Assembly (NCBI RefSeq): GCF_900089755.1
Contig: NZ_FLOC01000010.1
Span: 62,001 to 126,000 of the forward strand
DNA: 64,000 bases
Source of the DNA: Marinomonas aquimarina
GTDB lineage: Bacteria > Pseudomonadota > Gammaproteobacteria > Pseudomonadales > Marinomonadaceae
Direction of reading: 5' to 3'
Positions 54,177-64,000 of the stretch are shown piece by piece. The stretch's first letter is position 1. Each line of letters starts with the position of its first letter. Below the pieces are notes generated by a model, which saw only the letters and a program-made list of their open reading frames with translations, had not been told where the DNA came from and made no database searches. Both the position numbers and the translations under genes were made by a program.

Positions 54177-55595
54177 TTAAGAAGAACAGCTTACTTCTAA
54201 ATGACGCCCCCAGTCAGGCGCACGTTTCGCTAAAGCGTCGCTTTCCAAGTGCTCATCAAAGGGGCTATTGAGCACCTTGAGCAACTCTCTAAACGGCAAG
54301 TAATCACCTGACTCAGCCGCTTCAATTGCTTGATGAGCAAGATAATTTCTCAGAACAAATTTTGGATTAACTCGTCGCATCTGTTCGCTGACGGCCTGTT
54401 GATCTCGTCCGTCATTTCTTACAGACCAATAGTAGTCGAGCCAATCCGCCATTGCTTTTCTATCTACGACTTCATCCATTAATAATTCCGGCTTATCTGC
54501 TTCTAATCGACTCAAAAAGCGGAAGAAAATAGTAAAGTCTAATTGCTCTTTTCGAAGCACAACGAAGAGTTGCTCGAGCATGGGCTCCAACTGCGCGACA
54601 TCAGATAAGCCTAGTTTAGCCGCCATCAATTCATCATAGTGTGATTGCAAGCAAGGCTCGTAATGCTTGAGGATTTCGATCAATTCCTCTCGCGTGAAAT
54701 GCTTTGAAAACGCAAACAGCAGACAGTTCAAATTCCAAAGACCAATGCCCGGCTGACGATGAAAAGCATAACGCCCTTCATAATCCGAGTGGTTGCAGAT
54801 CCAACGGTCGTTGAAATCTTCCATAAAGCCATAAGGCCCATAGTCAATGGTTTCACCTAGGATGGAGAAATTATCGGTATTCATCACGCCATGCTGAAAC
54901 CCCACCGATTGCCACTTTGCCACCATTCGTGCGGTACGCTGAACGACGTCAATTAACATCGCCTTAACTGGCTCTGACTCATCTTTTAGATGGGAGAAAT
55001 AGGTGTCTAAGGTATAGTCAATCAGCTGTTGCAACTCGTCATATTTCTTATGCGCAAAGAAATATTCAAAGTGACCAAAGCGAATATGCGTTTTCGCAGT
55101 GCGGATCAGCATCGCGCCGATTTCTGGACGCTCACGGTACACAGCATGCTGGCTGTCGTATAACGCCAATGCACGTGTTGTGGGAATACCCAAGCCATAC
55201 ATGGCTTCACTGGCCAAGTATTCACGAATGGTCGATCGCAATACTGCACGACCATCCGCCTGACGACTGAAGGGGGTTTGACCTGCCCCTTTGACATGCA
55301 AGTCATGCAGCACACCTTGGCGATCTTTCACTTCACCAAGCAACACACCGCGACCATCACCTAAACGTGGCGTAAAGCCACCAAACTGATGCCCCGCATA
55401 CACCATACTAAGAGAGTCATCGACCGTTTCTTGGCCACTCAATTGGCGCTGAACGAATTCATCTGAAAAGTCGATGCCCAGCTCTTGAGCCAAGTCCTTA
55501 TTAAACTCAACCAAGCGCTGCTCTTGCAAAGGCTGCACCTGAGTATGCGCAAAAAACTCATACCCTAGCTCAGCAAAATGGTGGTGTAGCTGCAT
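54177..55595 (-). CDS. selO: Protein adenylyltransferase SelO
   Basis: 472 residues, the bacterial length. Motifs are YAGHQFGGFTPRLGDGRGVL, LHVKGAGQTPFSR, GRAVLRSTIREYLASEAM, FQHGVMNTDNFSI and YGPYGFMEDF. SelO is a pseudokinase fold that moves AMP from ATP to Ser, Thr or Tyr residues in redox proteins. The C terminus is VSCSS, with Cys in place of the selenocysteine of eukaryotic versions. It is 22 bp upstream of gpsA and could share its transcript. Confidence 0.96.
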   Translation of the reverse strand: MQLHHHFAELGYEFFAHTQVQPLQEQRLVEFNKDLAQELGIDFSDEFVQRQLSGQETVDDSLSMVYAGHQFGGFTPRLGDGRGVLLGEVKDRQGVLHDLHVKGAGQTPFSRQADGRAVLRSTIREYLASEAMYGLGIPTTRALALYDSQHAVYRERPEIGAMLIRTAKTHIRFGHFEYFFAHKKYDELQQLIDYTLDTYFSHLKDESEPVKAMLIDVVQRTARMVAKWQSVGFQHGVMNTDNFSILGETIDYGPYGFMEDFNDRWICNHSDYEGRYAFHRQPGIGLWNLNCLLFAFSKHFTREELIEILKHYEPCLQSHYDELMAAKLGLSDVAQLEPMLEQLFVVLRKEQLDFTIFFRFLSRLEADKPELLMDEVVDRKAMADWLDYYWSVRNDGRDQQAVSEQMRRVNPKFVLRNYLAHQAIEAAESGDYLPFRELLKVLNSPFDEHLESDALAKRAPDWGRHLEVSCSS

Positions 55596-55604
55596 GCTTC
55601 CTCG

Positions 55605-56933
55605 TTAGTCTTGGTCGCGTACGTATTCACAACGGATCGAAGCACCAATAGTCGCTTCGATCTCAGGGATCATAAAGGAGTCATCTTCGGTGGCAAAACT
55701 AACCGATTTACCCATTTCCCCACCACGACCAGTACGACCGATACGGTGAACGTAATCCTCTGGATCTTCTGGTAACGTATAGTTAACTACCAACTCAATG
55801 TTGTCCACGTGGATACCACGACCCGCAACATCCGTTGCCACCAACACTTGGATGCTACCGTCTTTAAACTTGGCCAGTGTCTTAACACGTTTTTCCTGAG
55901 ACACTTCACCAGACAACATAGCACAGTTGATGTTGGCTTTTTTCAGCTTCTCGTTTAGATCACGGGTCTCATCACGACGGTTAGCAAAGATAATGGTACG
56001 TTGATTACCGTTCTCTTCGATCAGCTTTTTCAGAATCGGCCATTTCTGGTTATTCGAAACCGTGTAAATCACCTGATCGATGTTTTTATTAGTAGTTTCC
56101 TTTGGTACCACTGACACTTCTTTTGGGTGGAACGTCCACTGACGAGCCAATGCTTGTACGTCTTTCGGGAAGGTCGCACTGAACAACATAGTTTGACGAC
56201 GCTCTTTATGCGGCGTCATACGAATGATGCTTTTCACATCAGGAATAAAGCCCATAGACAACATGCGGTCTGCTTCATCAAGCACCACACATTCTACTTT
56301 ATTCAACATCACCTTCTTATTGCGTGCAAAGTCCAGTAAACGACCTGGTGTTGCCACCACTAAGTCAACGTATTCAGTCTCTAGCTGCTTACGCTGCTTG
56401 TCATAGTCCATACCACCGACAAGCGACACGACATTCAGGTTGGTGAACTTAGTTAGCTTCTCCGCTTCGTCAGCGATCTGTAACGCCAGTTCACGTGTCG
56501 GCGCGATGATTAAACCGCGCGGGAAGTGATTTGGACGCTCGCCTTCCACTGGATAATCTAAGAAGTCACTGATCATAGCGATCAAGAATGCCGCCGTTTT
56601 ACCAGTACCTGTCTGGGCTTGACCAATTAAGTCATAGCCTTGCAAGGTTGCAGGTAATGTTGCTGCTTGAATTTCACTGCAGTATTCAAAGCCCATTTTT
56701 TGGATCGCTTTTAACACGCGATCAGGTAGGTTTAGGTCGTGGAAACGGACTTTCCCTTCAACTTCAGGCACTTTGAAGTCTTTAATAGACCAAAGTTCAC
56801 CACTTTCCTTTTCAGCAGCCGGAGTTTTCGCTCCCGTTGCGTTAGCACTGCTTTTGTTGTGTTTACGACGGGGTCTGCGTTGGCGCTTTGGTCCCTTTGA
56901 TTCAGGGCGCGCGGCTTGTTGCTGTTTTTCCAT
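55605..56933 (-). CDS. rhlB: DEAD-box RNA helicase RhlB-like
   Basis: 442 residues from the ATG at 56933 (MEKQQQAARPESKGPKRQRR). Longer in-frame starts exist upstream but the basic tail fits this start. A highly charged N terminus leads to the helicase core: Q motif, [49 protein letters not shown], and [13 protein letters not shown]. It resembles the Pseudomonas-type RhlB, which works with RNase E, but has an N-terminal basic extension not seen in E. coli. It is 10 bp upstream of selO. Confidence 0.9.
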   Translation of the reverse strand: MEKQQQAARPESKGPKRQRRPRRKHNKSSANATGAKTPAAEKESGELWSIKDFKVPEVEGKVRFHDLNLPDRVLKAIQKMGFEYCSEIQAATLPATLQGYDLIGQAQTGTGKTAAFLIAMISDFLDYPVEGERPNHFPRGLIIAPTRELALQIADEAEKLTKFTNLNVVSLVGGMDYDKQRKQLETEYVDLVVATPGRLLDFARNKKVMLNKVECVVLDEADRMLSMGFIPDVKSIIRMTPHKERRQTMLFSATFPKDVQALARQWTFHPKEVSVVPKETTNKNIDQVIYTVSNNQKWPILKKLIEENGNQRTIIFANRRDETRDLNEKLKKANINCAMLSGEVSQEKRVKTLAKFKDGSIQVLVATDVAGRGIHVDNIELVVNYTLPEDPEDYVHRIGRTGRGGEMGKSVSFATEDDSFMIPEIEATIGASIRCEYVRDQD

Positions 56934-57020
56934 GTGAGAGTCTTTAATCTCTTTTGATTGAATGTTTGTTAACAAGGCTCCGAGTGTACCTAAATGACTC
57001 GGCATTATCACCTTTAGTTT

Positions 57021-59144
57021 TTAAATCTGCCGGTAAGGCGGCAAACTATTGATCAGTTGCCTACCATAGCGTTTTGTTTTTAAGCGCTTATCCAGTATAT
57101 GAATTTCGCCGCTGTCGTTCTCGCTACGCAGTAATCGACCGGTGGCCTGCACCAGTCTTAAGGACGCATCTGGAATGGTAATTTCCATAAACGGATTACC
57201 GCCGCGCTTTTGGATCCATTCCGCTAACGTCGCTTCCACTGGGTCATCCGGCACAGCAAATGGAATTTTCGCGATGTACACACGGGTTAGATACTTGCCA
57301 GGCAAATCCACCCCTTCGGCAAAACTAGCCAGACCAAAAAGCAAGCTGCCCTTATCCTCATCAATCGCGTCTTTGTGACTGTCTAGGATAATGCGCTTGG
57401 ACTGCTCCCCCTGCATCAGCAAGATATCTTTCAAATCCTCTTTAATACCCGCAGCCACTTCTTCCATTTGACGTCTTGAAGAGAACAACACTAAAGATCC
57501 GAGCTTGGTATCCACCTGCTCGTTGAGATATTTAATCAGTTCTTTGGTGTGTGCATCCGCATGATTCGGTTCTGCCTCCATCTGAGGCACCACTAGAGTA
57601 CCTTTGTTGGCAAAATCAAACGGGCTGATGACACGTAGGTATTCGCTTTCTCGCGGTACTCCAGAGCGCATATTAAAACGATGAAACTCATTAAGGGCCG
57701 TTAGGGTCGCTGAAGTCACCACTGCCCCAAAGCACTTATCCCACAACTGCATACGTAAAGTATGTGCCGCTAAGATCGGCGAACCGCCGAGCTCAATATC
57801 TTGATCCATGCCTTGGCCTACCACCATTAACCAGCGGGCATTAGGCGGGTAGTTTTGGTCATCTTGAGTAGAATACAGCTTCCAAAGCTCAGTACAGGCT
57901 TCTAAACGCCCAAGAATCACCCCCAAAATCGGCAGCCAATTCTCTGCGGTGTCTTCTTTAATGCCCATGCCTTCGTTCTGCTTTACCTTCTTACATTCGT
58001 CTTGAATGTTTTCAATTTGGTTAAACAACTTTTGATAGGACATGGCGAGACTGTAGGCCAGTTGGCGCAGCTCATCAGGAATCACACCAAACTCAAAACG
58101 ATGCTGGCGGGTTTCTTGGTCTAACCCAAGATTCTGAATAAATGGCGCTAAGCCCTGCTGTACATACTGAATAAAGTTAACCGTACTTTGGATTTGCTGC
58201 GGAATTTTCAGCAATATCTGCCCCGTGGTGCTGATTTCTTCGGTCAGCTCTTGGCGCAGGTTTATTAAGTTTTTGTCCAGTTGCTTTAACCAGCTAATAC
58301 TTTGCTGTAGGCGCACCTCATGGCGGAAGTGGCCAATGGCTTTATCGGGCAAGTGGTGCCCCTCATCGAACACATAAATGGTTTCTTTCGGATCCGATAG
58401 AATCGCACCACCGCCTAAGGACAAATCTGCCAACACTAGATCGTGGTTAGCGACAATGACGTCAGCGGTCTCCAGTTCACCACGCGCCTTGAAAAATGGA
58501 CAGGCAGAGAAGTTGGCGCAGTTACGGTTGGTACACTGTTGGTGATCCGTGGTCAATCGACGCCAATCTTGATCCCTTACAATGCCTTCCCAATTGTCTT
58601 TGTCACCATCCCATGTGCCCGCGCGAATGGCATCGTCCATTTCTTGATACAACGGAGTATTCACGTCATCCGCCGCTAGGTGTTGCTCAAACAGCCCAGC
58701 AAACATGTCTTCTGTGGCCTGCTCTTCGGCACTGAGAAAACCCTCGAGATTATTCAAGCACATGTAGCGACCGCGACCTTTGGCCAACGTGTAGCGGAAG
58801 CTGTAGTCCGTCAGTTCAAGTAGGCTCGGTAATTCTTTGTGCAAAATCTGCTCTTGCAACGCCACGGTGGCTGTTGAGATCACCAGTTTCAAGCCTTTAT
58901 CTTTGGCAATTGGAATAGCTGACAAACAGTAGGACAGCGTTTTACCCGTACCCGTTCCTGCTTCAACGACCGCCACATGTTTTTCGCCCAGCCGCTCCCC
59001 TTCTGACCCTTGCTTGATGTTGCCAAGGGTACGAGCAATGGTGGCAATCATATGACGCTGGCCAACACGAGCCTTATGCCCCTTTGCTTCAAGGTAGGCA
59101 CGGTAGGCAATTTGAATTTTTTCTTTAATCGAGTCTGAAAGCAT
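57021..59144 (-). CDS. dinG: ATP-dependent DNA helicase DinG (Fe-S)
   Basis: 707 residues. The Walker A is VEAGTGTGKTLSYCLSA, the DEAH-type box is VFDEGHHLPD, and an iron-sulfur cluster site uses Cys in GRYMCLNN plus CTNRNCANFSACPFF. The C-terminal motif is LVQATGRLLRSENDSGEIHI. DinG is a 5'-3' helicase that unwinds R-loops and D-loops. The gene is divergent from lexA and shares the two LexA boxes at 59173-59207, so it is under SOS control. Confidence 0.95.
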   Translation of the reverse strand: MLSDSIKEKIQIAYRAYLEAKGHKARVGQRHMIATIARTLGNIKQGSEGERLGEKHVAVVEAGTGTGKTLSYCLSAIPIAKDKGLKLVISTATVALQEQILHKELPSLLELTDYSFRYTLAKGRGRYMCLNNLEGFLSAEEQATEDMFAGLFEQHLAADDVNTPLYQEMDDAIRAGTWDGDKDNWEGIVRDQDWRRLTTDHQQCTNRNCANFSACPFFKARGELETADVIVANHDLVLADLSLGGGAILSDPKETIYVFDEGHHLPDKAIGHFRHEVRLQQSISWLKQLDKNLINLRQELTEEISTTGQILLKIPQQIQSTVNFIQYVQQGLAPFIQNLGLDQETRQHRFEFGVIPDELRQLAYSLAMSYQKLFNQIENIQDECKKVKQNEGMGIKEDTAENWLPILGVILGRLEACTELWKLYSTQDDQNYPPNARWLMVVGQGMDQDIELGGSPILAAHTLRMQLWDKCFGAVVTSATLTALNEFHRFNMRSGVPRESEYLRVISPFDFANKGTLVVPQMEAEPNHADAHTKELIKYLNEQVDTKLGSLVLFSSRRQMEEVAAGIKEDLKDILLMQGEQSKRIILDSHKDAIDEDKGSLLFGLASFAEGVDLPGKYLTRVYIAKIPFAVPDDPVEATLAEWIQKRGGNPFMEITIPDASLRLVQATGRLLRSENDSGEIHILDKRLKTKRYGRQLINSLPPYRQI

Positions 59145-59172
59145 GGATTTTAGTTGAGCAATTAATGATTAG

Positions 59173-59188
59173 CTGTATATAATAACAG
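59173..59188. promoter_or_regulatory. LexA box 1 (dinG/lexA intergenic)
   Basis: CTGTATATAATAACAG fits the CTGT-N8-ACAG SOS consensus. It lies 28 bp from the dinG start and 27 bp from the lexA start. Confidence 0.93.
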
Positions 59189-59191
59189 TAA

Positions 59192-59207
59192 CTGTATAAA
59201 CAAACAG
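59192..59207. promoter_or_regulatory. LexA box 2 (dinG/lexA intergenic)
   Basis: CTGTATAAACAAACAG, the second CTGT-N8-ACAG site, separated from box 1 by three bases and lying seven bases before the lexA start. Two boxes would let LexA repress its own gene and dinG tightly. Confidence 0.93.
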
Positions 59208-59214
59208 ATGCCAT

Positions 59215-59841
59215 ATGATTAAATTAACGAAAAGACAGTCCGACGTACTCGAGACGATTCGCGAATTCATCAACGAAACCGGCTTCCCGCCGACTCGTGC
59301 TGAAATTGCGACGCGCTTAGGTTTCCGCTCACCTAATGCTGCCGAAGAACACCTTAAGGCACTGTGCAAAAAAGGCGCGATCGAGATGCTTTCTGGCGCA
59401 TCTCGCGGCATTCGCCTCGTAGAGCAAGAACCAGTCAGCAGCGCTAACGATGAAAACGGCACCTTGCCGATCATTGGTCGCGTCGCCGCAGGTTACCCCA
59501 TTCTTGCTCAGGAAAACATTGATTCACGCATCAGTATTGCCGCCGAGATGTTCTCACCCAAGGCCGATTACTTGTTATCTGTAAACGGCATGAGTATGAA
59601 GAACGCAGGTATTCTGGATGGCGATCTACTTGCTGTGCATAAAACTCACACGGTGCGCAATGGCCAAATCGTGGTTGCCCGCATTGGCGATGAGGTAACC
59701 GTTAAGCGATTTGAGCAAAAAGGGCGCGAAGTACGCTTGATTCCTGAAAACGAAGAATTCTCTGACATCATCGTTGACCTTGAGAGCGAAGATTTCGCTA
59801 TCGAAGGTTTGTCGGTTGGCGTTATCCGCCGCAGCAACTAA
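59215..59841 (+). CDS. lexA: SOS repressor LexA
   Basis: 208 residues. The winged-helix domain ([34 protein letters not shown]) binds the boxes just upstream. The self-cleavage site is Ala92-Gly93 in RVAAGYPI, and the catalytic pair is Ser127 (NGMSMKN) and Lys164 (VTVKRF). RecA filaments trigger cleavage and release dinG and lexA itself. In Pseudomonas a sulA gene follows lexA; here no sulA is present and a terminator follows. Confidence 0.97.
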   Translation: MIKLTKRQSDVLETIREFINETGFPPTRAEIATRLGFRSPNAAEEHLKALCKKGAIEMLSGASRGIRLVEQEPVSSANDENGTLPIIGRVAAGYPILAQENIDSRISIAAEMFSPKADYLLSVNGMSMKNAGILDGDLLAVHKTHTVRNGQIVVARIGDEVTVKRFEQKGREVRLIPENEEFSDIIVDLESEDFAIEGLSVGVIRRSN

Positions 59842-59861
59842 GCCGCACCACAAAACAATAA

Positions 59862-59897
59862 GGCATGATTTGAGCTGATCAAATCATGCCTTTTTTT
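59862..59897 (+). terminator. Intrinsic terminator after lexA
   Basis: GGCATGATTTGA and TCAAATCATGCC form a 12-bp stem with loop GCTGA, followed by seven T. It could serve the convergent 90-aa gene as well. Confidence 0.95.
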
Positions 59898-59917
59898 ATT
59901 TCTAACCACGTAAGAGC

Positions 59918-60190
59918 TTAGTGCAAAATACGTGGCATAAATTCTTCATCGTGAGCCTCTGACTCACCGGCAGCACCATCAAAGTCGCCAAAATCTTCCG
60001 AATAAACAAAGTCGATGCCAGCATGGAACATGCATTTGGCCAATTCGAAATAACGATCTTTCAAAAAGTCTTTGGTGTCATCAGAGATAGTTAAGGTTGC
60101 AATCGGCGTTTTATCATCGTCTTCCCCTGCTGGGCGAAGCACGATCTCACCATTTTCTAACTCTACTATTTCTAGGTATGTATCTTTCAT
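59918..60190 (-). CDS. Conserved small acidic protein next to lexA/topA
   Basis: 90 residues, strongly acidic (KDTYLEIVELENGEIVLRPA, then EDDDKTPIATLTIS and the acidic tail FGDFDGAAGESEAHDEEF). I do not recognise a domain. A gene of this size lies at the same place in the Pseudomonas lexA-topA neighbourhood, so it is a conserved but uncharacterised family. It is two bases downstream of the DUF6586-like gene, in an apparent operon with topA. Confidence 0.83.
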   Translation of the reverse strand: MKDTYLEIVELENGEIVLRPAGEDDDKTPIATLTISDDTKDFLKDRYFELAKCMFHAGIDFVYSEDFGDFDGAAGESEAHDEEFMPRILH

Positions 60191-60192
60191 TG

Positions 60193-60663
60193 TTAATATT
60201 CTGCTGCGTCCTCGCGAAAGCGTAAGACAAGCTCAGTTAATGAGCTCAAAATGTATTGAGTTGAGGCGCCCGCATCGGAACCACGTCCGATCAGCTCTAC
60301 CTCGGTAGCATAAGCATGACTGCCAACTTGGCATTCTAATGCGGCATTATACGCACTTAATAGCTGACTTAGCCATGATTGGGGATTTAACTTATGTTGT
60401 GCCAACTCATTTAAGACTGGCACACTGATACCTTGATGGTCTGCCGCGATCAGTAAGGCGTCCAATTCCAGCACCCCTTGCAAGCTGTAAGAGGTTTTCA
60501 CTTCTTGTAGCAAACCGTTTAGGGCGCTGCGCAATTGAAACAATGCGGATGACTCAAAACTCTGCGTCATCCAGTCATTGTCAGACTCTTGGCTTTGCTG
60601 CAGTAAGCGTCGCGCCCCATCAAGGCGCTGATTGGTAATACTGGCTAAGCTCGAACCACTCAT
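60193..60663 (-). CDS. DUF6586-like protein downstream of topA
   Basis: 156 residues, mostly helical ([52 protein letters not shown]). It lies at the position of the DUF6586-type gene in Pseudomonas, between topA and the small acidic protein. Function unknown. Its ATG overlaps the topA stop by four bases (ATGA), so translation is coupled to topoisomerase I. Confidence 0.82.
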   Translation of the reverse strand: MSGSSLASITNQRLDGARRLLQQSQESDNDWMTQSFESSALFQLRSALNGLLQEVKTSYSLQGVLELDALLIAADHQGISVPVLNELAQHKLNPQSWLSQLLSAYNAALECQVGSHAYATEVELIGRGSDAGASTQYILSSLTELVLRFREDAAEY

Positions 60664-63287
60664 TTTTTCTTACCGTGCTCGATCTTCCACTTACCTCCAT
60701 CATAGAACGCTTTCCAACCGGTTGGCTTGCCTTCTACTTCGGTCATAATGTACTGCTCTTTGGTTTTACGGCTAAAGCGAATCACCGTTGGATTGCCTTC
60801 TTCGTCCTGCAATGGCGCCGAATCGAAGTAATGGTACTTTGGATCAATCTGATCCATGTAAGGTTTTAGCTCTTTCACCAAAGGTGGTCGTGTTTCACGC
60901 TTGCGCGGGAACTGGCTTGCCGCTAGGAATAAACCGGTGGCTCCGTCTCGAAGGACATAATGGTCTTCTACCTTTTGACACGCTAGATCTGGCATCGGTA
61001 CAGGATCCATCTTTGGTGGTGCGACTTCACCATTCTTTAGCAGCTTACGAGTATTCTTACACTCTTCACTGGTACAACCAAAGTACTTTCCAAAACGGCC
61101 CGTCTTAAGTTGCATGTCCGACCCACACTTATCACACTCAATCACAGGACCATCATAGCCTTTGAGCTTGAATGTGCCTTGCTCCACTTCGAAGCCTGGG
61201 CAAGATGGATTGTTACCACAAACGTGCAATTTACGCTGCTCATCAACTAGGTAACTGTCCATCGCCGAATCACAGATGCTACAGCGACGCTTGTTGATCA
61301 GGGCTTTAGACTCACCTTCGTCATCGTCTACCGCAACAGCCTCATCACCACTCACCAGGTTAATGGTCGCTTTACAACGCTCTTTTGGCGGTAGCGCATA
61401 ACCTGAACAAGACAAGAACACACCAGTACTCGCGGTACGAATTTGCATCGGGCGACCACAGGTTGGACATGGAATGTCCGTTGGTGTCGGCTCATTAGGA
61501 GCCATACCGCCGTCTTCCGCTTCCGCTTGATTCAGGGTTTGACTAAAGTCTTGGTAGAAGTTGTTAAGAACTTGAATCCAATCTTTTTCTCCTTCGGCGA
61601 TGTCGTCGAGCTTCTCTTCCATTTGCGCGGTGAAGCTGTAGTTCATCAAATCATCGAAGCTTGCTACCAAACGGTCGGTGACGATATCACCCATCTTTTC
61701 AGCGTAGAAACGACGGTTATCGACGCGTACATAACCACGATCCTGAATCGTAGAAATAATCGACGCGTAAGTAGATGGTCGGCCAATACCACGCTTCTCA
61801 AGCTCTTTTACCAAACTGGCCTCACTGTAACGTGCCGGTGGCTTGGTAAAGTGCTGAGCCGGACTTAAGTTAAGCAAGGTCAGCGCATCACCTTTTTGCA
61901 CATCCGGAAGAATGGTGTCTTCTGCTTTTTTGCCGACAGGCGTCAGCACACGAGTATAACCATCAAAACGCAGAATACGGCCTTTAGCGCGTAGCTCATA
62001 TTCCCCAGCCATCACAGTGATTGTGGTCGAGGTGTATTCTGCTGGCGTCATCTGACAGGCAATAAATTGATTGCGGATCAAGTCGTATAGACGATGCGCA
62101 TCTTTATCCATGCCTTGTAGCATATCTTGTGTCACCGTCACACTGGATGGACGGATCGCTTCGTGGGCCTCTTGCGCACCTTCTTTACTTGAATAGCGCA
62201 AAGCTTCTTTTGGCAAGTACGCATCACCGTAGTTACCTTGAATGAACTCGCGTACGGCTTCCACGGCTTCCTGACTCAAGTTGGTCGAGTCGGTACGCAT
62301 ATAAGTAATGTAACCCGCTTCGTACAAACGCTGTGCCAGCATCATGGTCTTCTTAACACCAAAACTTAGACGCGTACTCGCGGCTTGTTGTAGCGTTGAA
62401 GTGATAAAGGGGGCCGACGGTTTAGACTTGGTTGGCTTGTCTTCGCGGTTAGCGACATTAAAAGGTAGTTTTTCAATGCGTTGAACATGTTCATCCGACT
62501 GAGCTTTAGACGTTGGACGGTATTCTTTACCTTGATACTTGGCCGTCTCAAAGGTGATATTGGCATCATCTTTGGTCGCCAAGTTCGCATCCAATTCCCA
62601 AAATTCTTCTGGGTTAAAGGCGCGAATTTCTTTTTCACGTTCAACAATCAAACGCACCGCTACCGACTGAACACGTCCAGCCGATAGGCCGCGAGCCACT
62701 TTTGCCCATAACAATGGCGACACCATAAAGCCCACAACACGGTCAAGAAAACGACGCGCTTGTTGAGCGTTGACACGGTTCATGTCCAAATCAGATGGTG
62801 TCTCAAAGGCAGATTTGATCGCGTTCTTGGTAATTTCGTTAAACACAACACGCTTGTAACGGCTGTCATCACCACCAATGGCTTCACGTAAGTGCCATGC
62901 AATCGCCTCACCCTCTCTATCCAAATCGGTTGCGAGATAGATGGTTTCAGCGTTCTTGGCTAAGCGTTTTAGCTCATCAACGACTTTTTCTTTACCAGGA
63001 AGCACCTCGTAATGGGCCGCCCAGTTGTGCTCTGGATCTACGCCCATACGGTTGATCAGCTGCTTGCGGGATTTGGTACGCTTGTATTCCGCTTTTTCTT
63101 CAGGACTCATTTTACGAGTCAGAGCAGCCTGCTTAGCACGTTCCTGTGGTGTAGAGGTGGACGTTGTACCAGACGGAAGATCTCGGATATGACCAACACT
63201 CGACTTAACGACATAGTCGTTACCGAGGTACTTGTTAATAGTTTTCGCCTTGGCTGGCGATTCCACGATTACCAGAGATTTAGCCAT
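60660..63287 (-). CDS. topA: DNA topoisomerase I (omega protein)
   Basis: 875 residues, the gammaproteobacterial length. The Toprim domain opens with [19 protein letters not shown] and has the metal-binding [13 protein letters not shown]. The active-site Tyr is in [35 protein letters not shown] follows, and the C-terminal zinc-ribbon repeats have [22 protein letters not shown] and [13 protein letters not shown]. It relaxes negative supercoils. It heads an operon with two small genes. Confidence 0.97.
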   Translation of the reverse strand: MAKSLVIVESPAKAKTINKYLGNDYVVKSSVGHIRDLPSGTTSTSTPQERAKQAALTRKMSPEEKAEYKRTKSRKQLINRMGVDPEHNWAAHYEVLPGKEKVVDELKRLAKNAETIYLATDLDREGEAIAWHLREAIGGDDSRYKRVVFNEITKNAIKSAFETPSDLDMNRVNAQQARRFLDRVVGFMVSPLLWAKVARGLSAGRVQSVAVRLIVEREKEIRAFNPEEFWELDANLATKDDANITFETAKYQGKEYRPTSKAQSDEHVQRIEKLPFNVANREDKPTKSKPSAPFITSTLQQAASTRLSFGVKKTMMLAQRLYEAGYITYMRTDSTNLSQEAVEAVREFIQGNYGDAYLPKEALRYSSKEGAQEAHEAIRPSSVTVTQDMLQGMDKDAHRLYDLIRNQFIACQMTPAEYTSTTITVMAGEYELRAKGRILRFDGYTRVLTPVGKKAEDTILPDVQKGDALTLLNLSPAQHFTKPPARYSEASLVKELEKRGIGRPSTYASIISTIQDRGYVRVDNRRFYAEKMGDIVTDRLVASFDDLMNYSFTAQMEEKLDDIAEGEKDWIQVLNNFYQDFSQTLNQAEAEDGGMAPNEPTPTDIPCPTCGRPMQIRTASTGVFLSCSGYALPPKERCKATINLVSGDEAVAVDDDEGESKALINKRRCSICDSAMDSYLVDEQRKLHVCGNNPSCPGFEVEQGTFKLKGYDGPVIECDKCGSDMQLKTGRFGKYFGCTSEECKNTRKLLKNGEVAPPKMDPVPMPDLACQKVEDHYVLRDGATGLFLAASQFPRKRETRPPLVKELKPYMDQIDPKYHYFDSAPLQDEEGNPTVIRFSRKTKEQYIMTEVEGKPTGWKAFYDGGKWKIEHGKKK

Positions 63288-63465
63288 TGGGTTGTTCGAG
63301 CCTTAATTACTTTGAAAGATGAACGTGCTTAGAATACTTTAGGGGCGCAGATATTAAGCAAAGCGCTAATATATGACAAGCAATCCCTTACAGATTCGCA
63401 ACATTCCTATTGCCGAGTCCAGCATTTGCCCTTTAACATACTGAAATCATTTAAAAAGGACAATC

Positions 63466-64000
63466 ATGGCTACGCTTCAGATCTTAACTATAGTCATTCT
63501 TTTCATAATCGTACTGGTTTCAGTGGTAATAGGATCACGTGCGCATCAAAAAGAACAAGAGCTTAAGGAGCGCCGTCTTAAGTACCTACAACTGCAAAAT
63601 CGCGCCGACCGAATGGAGCAGCACATCATCGGTTTGCGTGCACTGAATACAGACATGATTGTCAGTGACGTCTTCTATGACTTTTATTTAGAAAGCCTGC
63701 GTGAGCTAATATCTTACTCAGACGACCCTGAAAAAGTCGAAGAACGCATTGCCAAAGCCGAAGCGGAACGGGAAAGCGCACCCGCTGAACTTGACCTTGA
63801 ACCCGCTGAAATGAGTTTTCACGAGAAAACAAAATACAAAGAACGTCTTACTAAAGCTGCCAAAATGCTGCTCTATATGCGTCGCAAAGGGCGCATCAGT
63901 AACACCCACTATAAATTGTGTTACTCGTATTTGCGCTGGCTTAACCTTTGGATTCAATTGAATCGTCAAATTGTACAAGCCAACAAAAACTTCCACAGCG
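63466..64000 (+). CDS. Membrane-anchored coiled-coil protein (partial, runs off window)
   Basis: The open frame starts at the ATG at 63466 (AAAAAGGA 5-6 bases upstream) and is still open at the window edge after about 178 codons. An N-terminal membrane helix (LQILTIVILFIIVLVSVVIG) is followed by a charged coiled-coil stretch (HQKEQELKERRLKYLQLQNR) and a helical region ending RWLNLWIQLNRQIVQANKNF. It is divergent from topA, as the corresponding Pseudomonas gene appears to be. Function unknown; the C terminus is not in the window. Confidence 0.78.
   Translation, partial: MATLQILTIVILFIIVLVSVVIGSRAHQKEQELKERRLKYLQLQNRADRMEQHIIGLRALNTDMIVSDVFYDFYLESLRELISYSDDPEKVEERIAKAEAERESAPAELDLEPAEMSFHEKTKYKERLTKAAKMLLYMRRKGRISNTHYKLCYSYLRWLNLWIQLNRQIVQANKNFHS

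Overview
The window is about 64 kb of a gammaproteobacterial chromosome. The dinG / lexA / 90-aa protein / DUF6586-type protein / topA order at the right end closely follows the lexA-topA region of Pseudomonas. Moderate GC, the housekeeping set (aroA, aroC, prmB, pyrC, sbcB, gpsA, selO, rhlB) and the surface-protein genes fit a marine Oceanospirillales-type bacterium, with Marinomonas as my best guess. That genus call is inference from gene content, not a search result. I see no rRNA, tRNA, CRISPR array or intact insertion sequence.

Layout. 0-4.2 kb: a membrane J-domain protein, then moaC-moaD-moaE (molybdopterin synthesis), a small membrane protein and a family 4 glycosyltransferase. 4.2-18.5 kb is the accessory part. 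Nearly all of it is on the minus strand. It holds a 2073-residue DUF4347/cadherin/RTX surface protein, two tail-collar (microcystin-dependent type) paralogues, a formyltransferase, three related methyltransferases with a PRMT-like double-Glu signature, an Asp/Asn beta-hydroxylase-like protein and a phytanoyl-CoA-type dioxygenase domain. 18.5-21.2 kb: a tyrosine recombinase and aroA. 21.4-26 kb: a signalling operon (periplasmic SUOX-fold-like protein, hybrid histidine kinase with Hpt, HD-GYP response regulator). 26-34.3 kb: YchJ, exonuclease I, an AI-2E-type permease, DeaD, PyrC, a DUF411 protein and an AEC transporter. 34.7-38.4 kb: a MerR-CopA copper operon with a clear MerR operator. 38.4-43 kb: SotB, an HEXXH protein, a DUF1127 protein and a CPA2 antiporter. 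43.5-46 kb: a PRPP synthetase/AMP-phosphorylase-like pair. 46-64 kb: dense minus-strand housekeeping genes, then the SOS dinG/lexA divergon with two LexA boxes, and topA.

The most interesting part is 12-18.4 kb. The gene at 15239-17261 would encode a PRMT-like methyltransferase fused to a 2-oxoglutarate dioxygenase, but it is split by an 8-bp tandem repeat (15741-15770, 3.75 units). Adding one unit, or losing two, would join the two halves exactly in frame. This is the signature of a phase-variable switch. With the other two methyltransferases, the hydroxylase and the formyltransferase it may form a protein- or glycan-modification cassette serving the neighbouring surface proteins. The two collar paralogues share a perfectly identical 206-bp block inside otherwise diverged genes, a sign of recent gene conversion.

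A second theme is a family of dispersed, tandemly arranged palindromic repeats (4.2, 18.4, 25.9, 29.2, 31.3 and 34.3-34.65 kb). Their two hairpins keep pairing although their sequences change between copies.
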